Below, piece after piece: positions 7,666 through 16,417 of a stretch of 64,000 nucleotides of DNA. The notes below the pieces were generated by a model. That model was not told the DNA's origin. It saw only the letters and a program-made list of their open reading frames with translations, and ran no database searches. The translations under genes and the position numbers were made by a program. Location: positions 37,612 through 101,611 of the forward strand of contig JAQCJI010000001.1 of assembly GCA_027593175.1 (NCBI GenBank), in the 5' to 3' direction. The DNA comes from Bacteroidota bacterium. Lineage in GTDB: Bacteria > Bacteroidota > Bacteroidia > Cytophagales > Cyclobacteriaceae. Position 1 is the stretch's first letter. Each line of letters begins with the position of its first letter.

Positions 7666-8413
7666 AAGGGGAAGGGCTGATAGCGGTCCATCCCCCATCG
7701 ATGATTAGGGTTTGGCCGGTAATGTGTCGGGCATCATCCGAAAGTAAAAAGGCTGCTGCCGCTGCAATATCTTCCGGAAATGCAGGCCTAGATAGCGGTG
7801 TGAGCTTGGACCAGGTGGCCGAGTAGCCTGGGTCCAAGGTCGTCCTTTCAGTAAGCGTTGCTCCTGGGGCAATGGTATTGATGCGTATGCCTAAGGGAGC
7901 AAGTTCTAGCACCAGATTTTTTGCCAGCATTTCAATGGCTGCCTTACTCATGGCATAGGCTGCCAGATTTTCATGACTTTGGTGGGCAGTCACAGAAGAG
8001 GTAAATAGAATTGCACCTCCCTTTTCTTGAGATTTCATGAGGCGAGCCACTGCTTGGGTTAGAAAGAAGGTGCCCAACTGATTCACACGGGCTACCTCTA
8101 TAAAATCTTCCCTTCCATAGTCCATAAAATTTCCAAATAGGGTAATTCCTGCATTGCAAACCAGTTGGTCGATGGTGCCGTGATTTTTTACGGCAAGGCC
8201 TACCATCTCCTCGATGACCTCGGGGTTGGCGGCGTCTCCTGAGCAGCCGATGACCGATCCTTTTCCCAAACGAGAAAGCTGGGCCACAGCCTCATGGGTT
8301 AGGCTTTTCTCCCGGTCATTGAGGAGAATATGTGAACCCTCTTCCAGTAATTTTCTGGCGATAGCGAGTCCTATCCCTTGTCCTGCTCCAGTGATGAGTG
8401 CTACTTTGGTCAT
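7658..8413 (-). CDS. SDR family oxidoreductase (glucose/galactose 1-dehydrogenase-like)
   Basis: A 251-residue classical SDR. It shows TGAGQGIG (9-15), CNAG (86-89), catalytic S140 with Y153 and K157 (YAMSK), and the C-terminal GQTLIIDGGWTA. The overall sequence is closest in style to sugar dehydrogenases and 3-oxoacyl reductases. The ATG at 8413 is preferred to the in-frame start at 8446, because the Rossmann motif then begins nine residues in. It lies 52 bases after the sugar-acid dehydratase stop and overlaps the ADC-like gene. In this operon it could oxidise an aldose to its lactone or a keto-deoxy intermediate. Confidence 0.88.
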   Translation of the reverse strand: MTKVALITGAGQGIGLAIARKLLEEGSHILLNDREKSLTHEAVAQLSRLGKGSVIGCSGDAANPEVIEEMVGLAVKNHGTIDQLVCNAGITLFGNFMDYGREDFIEVARVNQLGTFFLTQAVARLMKSQEKGGAILFTSSVTAHQSHENLAAYAMSKAAIEMLAKNLVLELAPLGIRINTIAPGATLTERTTLDPGYSATWSKLTPLSRPAFPEDIAAAAAFLLSDDARHITGQTLIIDGGWTAISPSPYA

Positions 8414-8465
8414 ATCTTTTTTTATGGATTTGCCTTCAGGCGGCAATTCTACTTGTAGTAAAAAA

Positions 8466-10184
8466 CTAGTGGGAATCTCGTTTCACTTCGGGTCCAGAGC
8501 TTCCTTGGAGAAAATCAAAATCTACCCCTTCATGGGCTTGGTTGACCTTGTCGAGAAACAAGTTTACATAGCCTCTGTAGTAAGGGAGAGGGCTAGGCCT
8601 AAAGGCTGCTTGCCTATTCGCTAGCTCCTCCTCAGATATCAGCAGGTTTAAGCTTCGTTTGGGTACATTAAGCGAAATCAAATCTCCGTTTTTGACTAAG
8701 GCAAGTGGTCCACCGATGGCAGACTCGGGAGAGACATGCAGCACCACGGTACCAAATCCTGTACCGCTCATCCGCCCATCTGAAATACGAACCATATCTT
8801 TGATTCCTTTTTCAAGCAACTTTTTGGGAAGGCCCATGTTGCCAACCTCTGGCATGCCGGGGTATCCTTTGGGACCAACTTTTTTCAGGACCATCACGCA
8901 AGTCTCGTCAATATCCAGTTGGGGATCGTCGATTCGTGCTTTGTAGTCGTCAATATCTTCAAATACCACTGCCCTTCCGGTATGGGTCAGCAAGGTTGGG
9001 CTGGCAGCAGAGGGCTTCAACACAGCGCCTTGGGGGCAAAGGTTTCCTTTCAGTACGGCGATACCAGACTCTGGTTTGATGGGCTGTTCGAATGTACCGA
9101 TCAAGTTTCTATCCCAGCATTCGGCGAATTGAATATTTTCGCCCAAGGTCTTGCCATTGACGGTGAGTGCGTCGGTATGGAGGAGTTGTTGGATCTCCTT
9201 CATGACCGCAGGAAGTCCACCGGCATAGAATAGGTCCTCTACCCAATGCTCCCCGGAGGGCTGTATATTGGCGATGAGGGGGATTTTGGAAGAAAATTCA
9301 TCAAAGTCTGCCAGGTCCAAGGGAACTCCTATTCGTTTGGCGATGGCGATGAGGTGCAGGATAAAATTGGTCGATCCTCCTACAGCGGCATTGACCATGA
9401 TGGCATTTTCAAAGGCCTTTCGGGTTAGGAGCTTATCCATCGTCAGGTCTTCCTTCACCATCTCCACGATACGTATACCCGCCATATGTGCCATTACTTT
9501 TCGTCGGGAATCTGCCGCAGGGATAGTGGCATTGTCAGGGAGGGCTAGTCCCAAGGCTTCCACCATGGCAGCCATAGTAGAAGCGGTGCCCATAGGAGCG
9601 CAGTGCCCTACCGATCGTGACATGGCCGCTTCAGCTTCTATAAATTCTTTTTGGGATAGTTTACCGAGCTTAAAATCTTCGGCAAATCGCCAAATGTCGG
9701 AAGTGCCTATTTTTTTGCCTTTGTATCTACCCACGAGCATAGGGCCTCCCGAGAGAACAAGCGTAGGGAGGTTGACCGAGGCAGCACCCATCACGAGTGA
9801 GGGGGTGGTTTTGTCGCATCCACACATGAGGATTACGCCATCCATTGGATTGGCCCGAATGCTCTCTTCCACATCCATGGAAGCGAGATTTCGAAACAAC
9901 ATGGCAGTAGGCTTGATGGAGCATTCGCCTAGGGACATGACTGGAAACTCGAGGGGAAATCCGCCTGCTTCCCAGACGCCTCGCTTGAGAGCATCGGCCA
10001 AATCACGGAAATGGGCGTTGCAGGGGGTCAGTTCGGACCAGGTATTGCAGATGCCGATCACGGGCTTTTCGCCTTCAAAAAGATGGTGGGGGAGTCCCTG
10101 GTTTTTCATCCAGGACCGGTAGATAAATCCATCTTTGCCGGTTCTTCCGTACCATTCTTGGCTTCGGAGTTTCTTTTTGGTCAT
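8466..10184 (-). CDS. IlvD/Edd family sugar-acid dehydratase (arabinonate dehydratase-like)
   Basis: A 572-residue member of the dehydratase family that removes water from aldonates (or dihydroxy acids). The three cluster ligands expected for a [2Fe-2S] enzyme are visible: C46 (ICNTWSE), C123 (CGCDKTTPS, with D124 and the likely carbamylated K125) and C195 (VGHCAPMGT). The C-terminus (YYRGYVNLFLDKVNQAHEGVDFDFL) is typical of L-arabinonate, D-xylonate and D-gluconate dehydratases rather than biosynthetic IlvD. The ATG at 10184 is chosen; an earlier in-frame start would add ten poorly conserved residues. It is the first gene of a four-gene minus-strand operon. The product would be a 2-keto-3-deoxy sugar acid. 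The exact substrate cannot be read from sequence. Confidence 0.88.
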   Translation of the reverse strand: MTKKKLRSQEWYGRTGKDGFIYRSWMKNQGLPHHLFEGEKPVIGICNTWSELTPCNAHFRDLADALKRGVWEAGGFPLEFPVMSLGECSIKPTAMLFRNLASMDVEESIRANPMDGVILMCGCDKTTPSLVMGAASVNLPTLVLSGGPMLVGRYKGKKIGTSDIWRFAEDFKLGKLSQKEFIEAEAAMSRSVGHCAPMGTASTMAAMVEALGLALPDNATIPAADSRRKVMAHMAGIRIVEMVKEDLTMDKLLTRKAFENAIMVNAAVGGSTNFILHLIAIAKRIGVPLDLADFDEFSSKIPLIANIQPSGEHWVEDLFYAGGLPAVMKEIQQLLHTDALTVNGKTLGENIQFAECWDRNLIGTFEQPIKPESGIAVLKGNLCPQGAVLKPSAASPTLLTHTGRAVVFEDIDDYKARIDDPQLDIDETCVMVLKKVGPKGYPGMPEVGNMGLPKKLLEKGIKDMVRISDGRMSGTGFGTVVLHVSPESAIGGPLALVKNGDLISLNVPKRSLNLLISEEELANRQAAFRPSPLPYYRGYVNLFLDKVNQAHEGVDFDFLQGSSGPEVKRDSH

Positions 10185-10280
10185 GAGGTTACTTAGGTTT
10201 TGTAAATTGGCCAAGAAGTTACCAAAAAATCTGGGAATTGGATAGTTTAAAAGGGATGGAATGAAAAAGTTGGTGTAGAT

Positions 10281-10313
10281 AAAAAAAAATCCCTTGATTC
10301 AGTACCAAGGGAA
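10281..10313 (-). terminator. Intrinsic terminator after murA
   Basis: On the minus strand TCCCTTG (10312-10306) pairs with CAAGGGA (10296-10290), and a run of nine T residues follows. It starts 28 bases past the murA stop and ends the helicase-DUF4290-murA unit. Confidence 0.87.
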
Positions 10314-10339
10314 TGAACAAGCATTGAAAATCAGCGCTT

Positions 10340-11647
10340 TTAGTCTATTCGGGTGATTTTGGCACCAAGGGCATTGAGACGCTCGTCAATGTTTTGGTAG
10401 CCTCGATCGATTTGCTCGATGTTATCGATCACCGAAGTACCGTTAGCGGACATGGCCGCGATCAAGAGGGATACGCCTGCACGGATGTCGGGGGAGGTCA
10501 TTTTGATGCCCCGGAGTGGGTACTTGCGATCCAATCCAATGACCGTAGCGCGGTGAGGGTCGCAAAGAATGATCTGGGCACCCATGTCGATCAACTTGTC
10601 CACGAAGAACAGACGGGATTCAAACATTTTTTGGTGCACGAGGACCGTTCCCTTGGCCTGTGTGGCAATAACCAAAATGATAGAAAGCAAGTCTGGAGTG
10701 AATCCAGGCCAAATCTGATCGGCTATGGTGAGAATGGAACCATCGATGAAAGTTTCGATCTCGTAGTGCTTTTGTTCAGGAACAAATATGTCATCTCCTC
10801 TAAATTCCAGATGAATACCCATGCGTCGGAAAGTGTCTGGAATGATTCCCAAGCGGTGGATTTGACAGTCCTTGATGGTGATTTCGGATTGGGTCATGGC
10901 GGCCATCCCAATAAATGAGCCGATCTCAATCATGTCTGGAAGAAGCGTATGCGTGGTGCCTCCGAGTACTTTTACGCCTTCGATCTGCAGGAGATTAGAG
11001 CCTACACCTGTGATCTGAGCACCCATACGGTTGAGCATGTCGCAAAGTTGCTGCAGATAGGGCTCACAGGCGGCATTGTAAATTGTGGTTTTTCCTTCGG
11101 CCATCACTGCTGCCATGACGATATTAGCGGTACCTGTTACGGAGGCCTCATCTAGGAGCATGTAAGTGCCTTTGAGCTCTTTTCCATCAATGTGAAAGAT
11201 CTCATTTTTAGCATCATACTGAAACTGTGCACCAAGCTTTTGAAAGCCAAAAAAGTGGGTATCCATGCGACGGCGACCGATTTTATCGCCTCCCGGCTTG
11301 GACAGCTTCCCTGTACCAAATCGAGCCAACAAAGGACCAAGAATCATCACCGATCCCCGAAGTGCGGAGGCTTTGTTGAGGAAATCTTGAGTTTCTAAGT
11401 AGGCTAAGTTGACTTCATCGGCTTGGAAGGTGTAGGATTCAGGTCCAAGTTTCTGAACCTTCACCCCCATATCTGAAAGGAGTTCGATGAGTTTGTTGAC
11501 GTCCCGGATGTCGGGTATTTTCTGAATGGTTACCTTTTTAGTGGTTAAGAGCACGGCACAAAGAATTTGTAGTGCTTCGTTTTTTGCTCCCTGCGGAGTG
11601 ATTTCTCCTTTGAGGCGGTGTCCACCTTCTACCTTAAAAGACGCCAT
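10340..11647 (-). CDS. murA: UDP-N-acetylglucosamine 1-carboxyvinyltransferase with Asp at the catalytic Cys position
   Basis: A 435-residue enolpyruvyl transferase for the first committed step of peptidoglycan synthesis. The start at 11647 (MASFKVEGGHRLKGEI) matches the family; the longer in-frame reading to 11767 would overlap the upstream gene. K22 is in GAKNEALQI. The mobile loop reads KPGGDKIGRRRMDTH, so the residue equal to E. coli Cys115 is Asp (D121, codon 11285-11287). Asp at this site keeps activity and gives fosfomycin insensitivity in Mycobacterium and Chlamydia (established). It lies four bases after the DUF4290 gene, so the two are cotranscribed, and a strong terminator follows. 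Confidence 0.96.
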   Translation of the reverse strand: MASFKVEGGHRLKGEITPQGAKNEALQILCAVLLTTKKVTIQKIPDIRDVNKLIELLSDMGVKVQKLGPESYTFQADEVNLAYLETQDFLNKASALRGSVMILGPLLARFGTGKLSKPGGDKIGRRRMDTHFFGFQKLGAQFQYDAKNEIFHIDGKELKGTYMLLDEASVTGTANIVMAAVMAEGKTTIYNAACEPYLQQLCDMLNRMGAQITGVGSNLLQIEGVKVLGGTTHTLLPDMIEIGSFIGMAAMTQSEITIKDCQIHRLGIIPDTFRRMGIHLEFRGDDIFVPEQKHYEIETFIDGSILTIADQIWPGFTPDLLSIILVIATQAKGTVLVHQKMFESRLFFVDKLIDMGAQIILCDPHRATVIGLDRKYPLRGIKMTSPDIRAGVSLLIAAMSANGTSVIDNIEQIDRGYQNIDERLNALGAKITRID

Positions 11648-11651
11648 GTGC

Positions 11652-12269
11652 TTATCTGCGTTTTTTGTGAGTAGGACGGAATTTTTTTCCGTGGTTGTTT
11701 TTCTTTTTGGAGGAATGCTCCTCTTCTTGGTGAGGAATTTTAAAATCTCTTCGGGTATTTGATTCAAAGAGGGCGTTCTCCCGAACCTTTTCCAAGTCGA
11801 TATGTAGCTTGCCCTTGGAGAGTGTTTTGATGTCGTCTAGGATGATACCGTCGTCAAAATTGTCTCTGTTCCATGTGGAGTGGAAACTCCGCATCAGCTG
11901 CCCGATGTAGATGATGGCATTTTCTTGGTCCTCGTCGTTTTCGATTTCAATGGCTTTTTCGATCAGTTTCTCGATATTTCTACCGTAGTGCTTAAACTTG
12001 ATTTGACCTTTTGGGTAGCCAATATGAGGAGGTCTTTTACCCAGCAATTCCTTTTCTGGCATGGGATAGGGACCGTCGATATCCAAAGTGAAATTGGACA
12101 TGATGTACAAGTCGTCCCAAAGCTTCTGGTCATTTTCTTGCTTAAGGGGAGGATTAAGCTGCTTGATGATTTCCACAATAGTGTACGCACTTTGTGTGCG
12201 TCGTTCTCGATCGGCAATCTCAATTACATGCTGTACCAGTTGTTGGATATTCTTTCCGTATTCTTTCAA
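11652..12269 (-). CDS. DUF4290 protein with a split N-terminus
   Basis: A 205-residue protein of the Bacteroidota-specific DUF4290 family, normally found just before murA as here. Two related blocks, KEYGKNIQQLVQHVIEIADRERR (about 2-24) and KHYGRNIEKLIEKAIEIENDEDQ (about 93-115), look like an internal duplication. The last 35 residues are basic and Lys/Arg-rich. Function is unknown. The open frame starts at a TTG (12269). Family members usually start MEYNT---L-L-EYGRNIQ. Here an in-frame ATG at 12305 gives MEHNDSKKK, then UAA (12276-12278), then LILKEYGKNIQ, which aligns well through the stop. The real start may be TTG or ATT after the stop, or the UAA may be a mutation, an error or a readthrough site. 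Confidence 0.85.
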   Translation of the reverse strand: MKEYGKNIQQLVQHVIEIADRERRTQSAYTIVEIIKQLNPPLKQENDQKLWDDLYIMSNFTLDIDGPYPMPEKELLGKRPPHIGYPKGQIKFKHYGRNIEKLIEKAIEIENDEDQENAIIYIGQLMRSFHSTWNRDNFDDGIILDDIKTLSKGKLHIDLEKVRENALFESNTRRDFKIPHQEEEHSSKKKNNHGKKFRPTHKKRR

Positions 12270-12275
12270 AATAAG

Positions 12276-12305
12276 TTATTTTTTTTTTGAATCGTTATGC
12301 TCCAT
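12276..12305 (-). other. Nine-codon reading frame ending in UAA, in frame with DUF4290
   Basis: It reads MEHNDSKKK then UAA on the minus strand; the three Lys codons are part of an A10 run (12279-12288). The residues match the expected start of DUF4290 proteins, and the frame continues into the DUF4290 gene after the stop. Changing the run length by one would lose the frame, so a single-base change of the UAA, not slippage, would be needed to join the parts. Confidence 0.6.
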
Positions 12306-12369
12306 GACATCTCCTATTTTTGCCTTGTATAAGGTAATAAAAAAACAGCAATGGTAGACGTATGCGGAA

Positions 12370-14631
12370 TTAGTCTATAATTCTAAGCTTTGCAAAGCTA
12401 AGCAATAAAGTTTTCTCTCCAAAATGTTCAAATTGAATGCTTGCCTTTTTGTTAAGCCCTTCGGTTTCAATTTTTTGAACCTTACCAAATCCAAATTTAG
12501 GATGCTCCACAAGTTGTTCTACCTGAAGTCCATTTGTATTGCTTGGCTTGAAGTCAGGGTTTGGGGTATGTACATGCATTGTGTTAGGCAGCCGAGTCTC
12601 AGATTGTTTTTTAATACCGATAAATCCTGAAGCACCTGGAGGGCCTTCTTTTCGGAAGGCGCCCGGTAGCTCTCGGGTGGCAGACATGCGCTTGTTAACC
12701 TTGAGCATGGCGGGATTGACTTCCTCCAAAAATCTGCTGGGCTCACAGTTGAGCAGTCGGCCAAATCGGTAGCGGGTCAGTGCATAGCTCAGGTAGAGCT
12801 TCTCCATGGCACGCGTAGAGGCCACATAAAACAGCCTTCTTTCCTCTTCTAGATCCTCTCTACTTTGCATCATCATCTGGGACGGAAAGAGATCTTCTTC
12901 CATACCCACCACAAATACCTGTTTAAATTCCAGCCCTTTGGAGGCGTGGATGGTCATCAGTATGATCGCATCGGTTTGGTTTTTGTCTTGGTCGTTGTCG
13001 GTGAGCAGGGCGATTTCTTGCAGAAAGGCACCCAAGCTTTTGTCCTCATTTTCGGGATTATCCACATACTCTTTAATTGCATTGAGCAATTCCTGCACGT
13101 TTTCATAGCGGTTGAGGCCCTCGATAGTCTTGTCTTCGTAGAGTTCACGGAGCAAGCCACTCTGTTTGGCCACCGAGCTCGCTGCCTCAAAGGCATCCTT
13201 GCGTTCAATTTCGATTTGAAAGGCCTTGATCATCGTTGAAAAGTCGTCCACAGAAACCCCTGCTCGGCCTCCCAAGAAGCTGGGAGCATTTTGAACCACA
13301 TCCCAGAGGGGGATGTCGTGTTCGTAGGCAGAAACGAGAATTTTTTCTACGGAGGTATCGCCAATACCTCTTTTAGGGTAGTTGATGATTCGTTTGAAGG
13401 CTTCCTCGTCTGCAGGATTTACTGCAAAGCGTAGGTAGGCCATGAGGTCCTTGATCTCTTTTCGTTGGTAAAAGGAGAGCCCTCCTACGATTTTGTAGGT
13501 TAGGTTGAGCTTCCGTAATGCCTCCTCCATGGATCGGGACTGGGAGTTGGTGCGGTAGAGAATAGCAAAGTCACTATTCTGGAGCTGCTTATTGTTTTTT
13601 TCCTCAAAAATGGTGGTTGCCACGAGTCGCCCCTCCTCGTTGTCTGAGGATGCTTTAAAGAGCTCGATGAGGTCTCCCTCGGGATTAGAGGTCCAAACCA
13701 CCTTCTTGAGTTGGGCTTTGTTTTTGTCAATGATGGAGTTGGCTGCTTCGACGATGGTCTTCGTAGATCGATAGTTTTGTTCCAGCTTGACCACAAATAA
13801 GTCAGGGTAATCTTTTTCAAAATTCAGGATATTTTGAATGTCAGCTCCTCGGAAGGCATAGATACTTTGGGCATCGTCACCCACTACGCAGATATTTTGG
13901 TGGACTGCCGCCAGCTTTTTGGTGATCAGGTATTGGGAGATGTTGGTGTCCTGAAACTCGTCTACCATTACGTATTTGAAGCGCTGTTGGTACTTATTGA
14001 GGACCTCGAGGTGATCTCGAAATAGTACGTTGGTATTGAAAAGAAGGTCGTCAAAGTCCATTGCGCCAGCCTTAAAAAGACGATCTTGGTACCTTTGGTA
14101 GATTTCACCCATTCTTGGGCGTAGTGCGGCCTCGTCGTCCGCTTTGACAAAGGGATCATTTTGGTAGGTTTGCCAGGAGATCAGCCTATTTTTTGCGCCA
14201 GAAATCCGGGACAGTATCACGCTGGGCTTGTATACCTTGTCGTCTAGTCGGAGTTCCTTCACCAAAGTACGGATAAGGGATTTGGAATCATCCGAATCGT
14301 AAATGGTAAAGTTGGAAGGGTAGCCAATTTTGTCTGCTTCCACGCGCAAGATTTTGGCAAAAACGGAGTGAAAGGTTCCCATCCAGGTATTTCTTGCTTC
14401 TAGGCCTGCCAATTTTTCGATGCGGCGCTTCATTTCGCTTGCCGCTTTATTGGTAAAAGTGAGGGATAGGATATGGAATGCATCCACCCCTTTGGCATAG
14501 ATCAGGTGGGCGATTCGGTAGGTGAGGACCCGTGTTTTTCCAGATCCAGCCCCGGCGATAATCATCACAGGTCCTTCAGTATGTTCTACGGCTTGGCGTT
14601 GTTCGGGATTGAGTTCCTTGAGGTAATCCAT
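12370..14631 (-). CDS. pcrA: UvrD/PcrA/Rep family DNA helicase
   Basis: A 753-residue superfamily 1A helicase, complete for the family. The Q-motif region is LNPEQRQAVEH, Walker A is GAGSGKT (27-33), and motif Ia/Ib is TFTNKAASEMKRRI. Motif II is VDEFQDTN, motif III is VVGDDAQSIYAFRGAD, motif IV is EQNYRST, motif V is TIHASKGLEFKQVFVVGMEEDLFP and motif VI is EERRLFYVASTRA. The C-terminal domain (VEHPKFGFGKVQKIE...) matches the RNA-polymerase-interacting Tudor-like domain of PcrA. It unwinds DNA 3' to 5' in nucleotide excision repair, and clears replication-transcription conflicts. It lies 100 bases upstream of DUF4290 on the same strand. Confidence 0.94.
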   Translation of the reverse strand: MDYLKELNPEQRQAVEHTEGPVMIIAGAGSGKTRVLTYRIAHLIYAKGVDAFHILSLTFTNKAASEMKRRIEKLAGLEARNTWMGTFHSVFAKILRVEADKIGYPSNFTIYDSDDSKSLIRTLVKELRLDDKVYKPSVILSRISGAKNRLISWQTYQNDPFVKADDEAALRPRMGEIYQRYQDRLFKAGAMDFDDLLFNTNVLFRDHLEVLNKYQQRFKYVMVDEFQDTNISQYLITKKLAAVHQNICVVGDDAQSIYAFRGADIQNILNFEKDYPDLFVVKLEQNYRSTKTIVEAANSIIDKNKAQLKKVVWTSNPEGDLIELFKASSDNEEGRLVATTIFEEKNNKQLQNSDFAILYRTNSQSRSMEEALRKLNLTYKIVGGLSFYQRKEIKDLMAYLRFAVNPADEEAFKRIINYPKRGIGDTSVEKILVSAYEHDIPLWDVVQNAPSFLGGRAGVSVDDFSTMIKAFQIEIERKDAFEAASSVAKQSGLLRELYEDKTIEGLNRYENVQELLNAIKEYVDNPENEDKSLGAFLQEIALLTDNDQDKNQTDAIILMTIHASKGLEFKQVFVVGMEEDLFPSQMMMQSREDLEEERRLFYVASTRAMEKLYLSYALTRYRFGRLLNCEPSRFLEEVNPAMLKVNKRMSATRELPGAFRKEGPPGASGFIGIKKQSETRLPNTMHVHTPNPDFKPSNTNGLQVEQLVEHPKFGFGKVQKIETEGLNKKASIQFEHFGEKTLLLSFAKLRIID

Positions 14632-14847
14632 TTTCTAGTTTCAAGTATCTAGATTTTAGGTTCAAGACTTTTGAGTCAGGACATTTGAATCTAATGAATT
14701 TCTATAATCAATTATTTTATTCACTCTGCTTCTGCGTCAAATTCAGCATTTCAGGGGGAAAAATGAAGATGGAAATTTCATATTGTAAACCCAACATGAA
14801 TCATTTTCCCAAAATATACGTACTCCCCTGCTTTCTAATTCTCTTAC

Positions 14848-15684
14848 CTAAAGTCTCCATCGCTTGTGACTCCAGAGGTACAAGTCGGGCTGAAAGTGAA
14901 TATTGGCTTCCAATCTATCGCAGAAGGCATCGGTGATGCTATGTTCCCCATGCGAAGCATAAGGTCCTTTCGCGAGCAGTTCATAGGTGGCCTGATAGTG
15001 TCCTCTCCCCTTTTTAGTGATTTCTCCAAAGTAAACTGGCAGGTCCATACTTTTGGCAATTTGCTCTGCTCCTTCGAAGAAATAGGCAGGACGATTCAGA
15101 AAGGAACGCTGGTAACGGGTGGTCCGATTGTTGGGTCGTTGATCCGCGGCGAGTTGTACTACTCGGTGCTGGGTGTCTAGGGTTTTGACCGTATCCCGAA
15201 AATCTTTTTTCTCCGTGATGGTATTTCCAAAGCGGGTTCGTGCCTGGTACATGAGCTGATCGAAAAAAGGGTTGTTGATCTTCAGATATATACCTTCCGA
15301 AGGGACCTTACTAAGTACAGCAGCTTGTTGCAGTCCAAGTTCCCAATTGAAAAAGTGGCCGGCAAGGAGCAAGACACTTTTCCCGTTTTTCACCTCTTGA
15401 TCGAGGAAATCCTGATTCGTGATGGTAAATCTTTGGGACAATTCGGCTTTGGAGATGGTGAGTGATTTAATAGTTTCGGCGATGGAGTCCGTGAAGTTTC
15501 GGTAGAACCGATTGCGGATGGACTTTCGGTCGTACGTGGTTTTTTGGGGAAATGCATAGCGCAAATTTTCATCGATCACTTTTTTGCGGTAGCGGACGAC
15601 ATACCTGGCAATGAGGTAAAGAAAATCAGAAAAAAGATACAAAATTCCGAGTGGTACTCGGGAAAATAGCCTAAAGAAAAGCAT
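14848..15684 (-). CDS. LpxL/HtrB-type lipid A acyltransferase
   Basis: A 278-residue acyltransferase of the LpxL/LpxM family, which adds secondary acyl chains to lipid A at the inner face of the cytoplasmic membrane. An N-terminal hydrophobic segment (LFSRVPLGILYLFSDFLYLIA) anchors it. The catalytic H-x4-E motif is in LLAGHFFNWELG (H110, E115). Later conserved parts are ADQRPNN, the FFEGAEQIAKSMDLPVYF strand, and LYLWSHKRWR at the C-terminus. The gene stands alone, with 216 bases free of genes before the helicase start and a divergent sigma-factor gene on the other side. Confidence 0.9.
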   Translation of the reverse strand: MLFFRLFSRVPLGILYLFSDFLYLIARYVVRYRKKVIDENLRYAFPQKTTYDRKSIRNRFYRNFTDSIAETIKSLTISKAELSQRFTITNQDFLDQEVKNGKSVLLLAGHFFNWELGLQQAAVLSKVPSEGIYLKINNPFFDQLMYQARTRFGNTITEKKDFRDTVKTLDTQHRVVQLAADQRPNNRTTRYQRSFLNRPAYFFEGAEQIAKSMDLPVYFGEITKKGRGHYQATYELLAKGPYASHGEHSITDAFCDRLEANIHFQPDLYLWSHKRWRL

Positions 15685-15797
15685 GCGTCCGGTGTGGTGT
15701 TGGGTAATTGGCCCTGAAGTGGAGATCTTATAATCTACAAAATAAAGGAAAAGCAGGGAAATAGGAGAGGAATCTAGGTATAATTTGAGTCATTGTG

Positions 15798-15805
15798 TAC
15801 TTTTG
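15798..15805 (+). promoter_or_regulatory. Candidate -7 box before the sigma-factor gene
   Basis: TACTTTTG fits the Bacteroidota -7 consensus TAnnTTTG. It ends only five bases before the ATG at 15811, so transcription from it would give a nearly leaderless mRNA. No well-spaced -33 TTTG is visible. Confidence 0.3.
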
Positions 15806-15810
15806 AGCTT

Positions 15811-16407
15811 ATGTCTGAAGTTCACCGAAGGAAATATTCTCAAGAAGAAAGGTCGGTCATCTTTGATGGGGAGTTTATGCCCCACATCGATTCCATGTAC
15901 AACTTTGCTTTTAGATTAACTTTCGATGAGGACGATGCGAAGGATTTGGTGCAGGAAACCTACATGAAAGCTTTTCGATTCATCAATTCCTTTGAGCAGG
16001 GAACCAATGCGAAGGCTTGGCTTTTCCGCATACTCAAAAATAGTTTTATCAACGATTACCGAAAGAAAAGCAAAAAGCCTGTGACGGTGGATTATCAGGA
16101 AGTAGAAACCTTCTATAATTCCGATGATGTAGACTATCAGAGCACAAGTGATCTTCGGGCAGAGTCGGTGAAAGATATGTTGGGGGATGAGATCTCCAAT
16201 GCCTTGAATGATTTGGCAGTAGATTTTCGCACCGTCATTATTTTGGCGGATTTGGAGGGGTTCACGTACGAAGAAATGGCAAAAATTTTGGATATTCCCA
16301 TCGGAACCTTAAGGTCTAGGCTCCATCGGGCGAGGAATCTCTTGAAAGACAAATTAAAAGGCTATGCCCAATCTATGGGATATGGCCGGGACGAAGAAGA
16401 GAACTAA
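15811..16407 (+). CDS. ECF-type RNA polymerase sigma factor
   Basis: A 198-residue sigma-70 family factor with only regions 2 and 4. Region 2 covers about residues 20-85 (MYNFAFRLTFDEDDAKDLVQETYMKAF...AWLFRILKNSFINDYRK), and region 4 covers about 128-185 (LNDLAVDFRTVIILADLEGFTYEEMAKILDIPIGTLRSRLHRAR). The ATG at 15811 is preferred to a GTG-like start 18 bases earlier. It is followed 10 bases later by a zinc-finger anti-sigma gene, the normal partner arrangement, and then by gmk and nadD. Regulation by release from the anti-sigma factor is inferred from that arrangement. Confidence 0.93.
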   Translation: MSEVHRRKYSQEERSVIFDGEFMPHIDSMYNFAFRLTFDEDDAKDLVQETYMKAFRFINSFEQGTNAKAWLFRILKNSFINDYRKKSKKPVTVDYQEVETFYNSDDVDYQSTSDLRAESVKDMLGDEISNALNDLAVDFRTVIILADLEGFTYEEMAKILDIPIGTLRSRLHRARNLLKDKLKGYAQSMGYGRDEEEN

Positions 16408-16417
16408 ACGATTAGCT

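Noticed and set aside
9268..10122. Long open reading frame on the plus strand opposite the sugar-acid dehydratase gene
   Set aside because: It mirrors the codon structure of the real gene, has no recognisable domain, and the minus-strand protein is complete with all cluster ligands.
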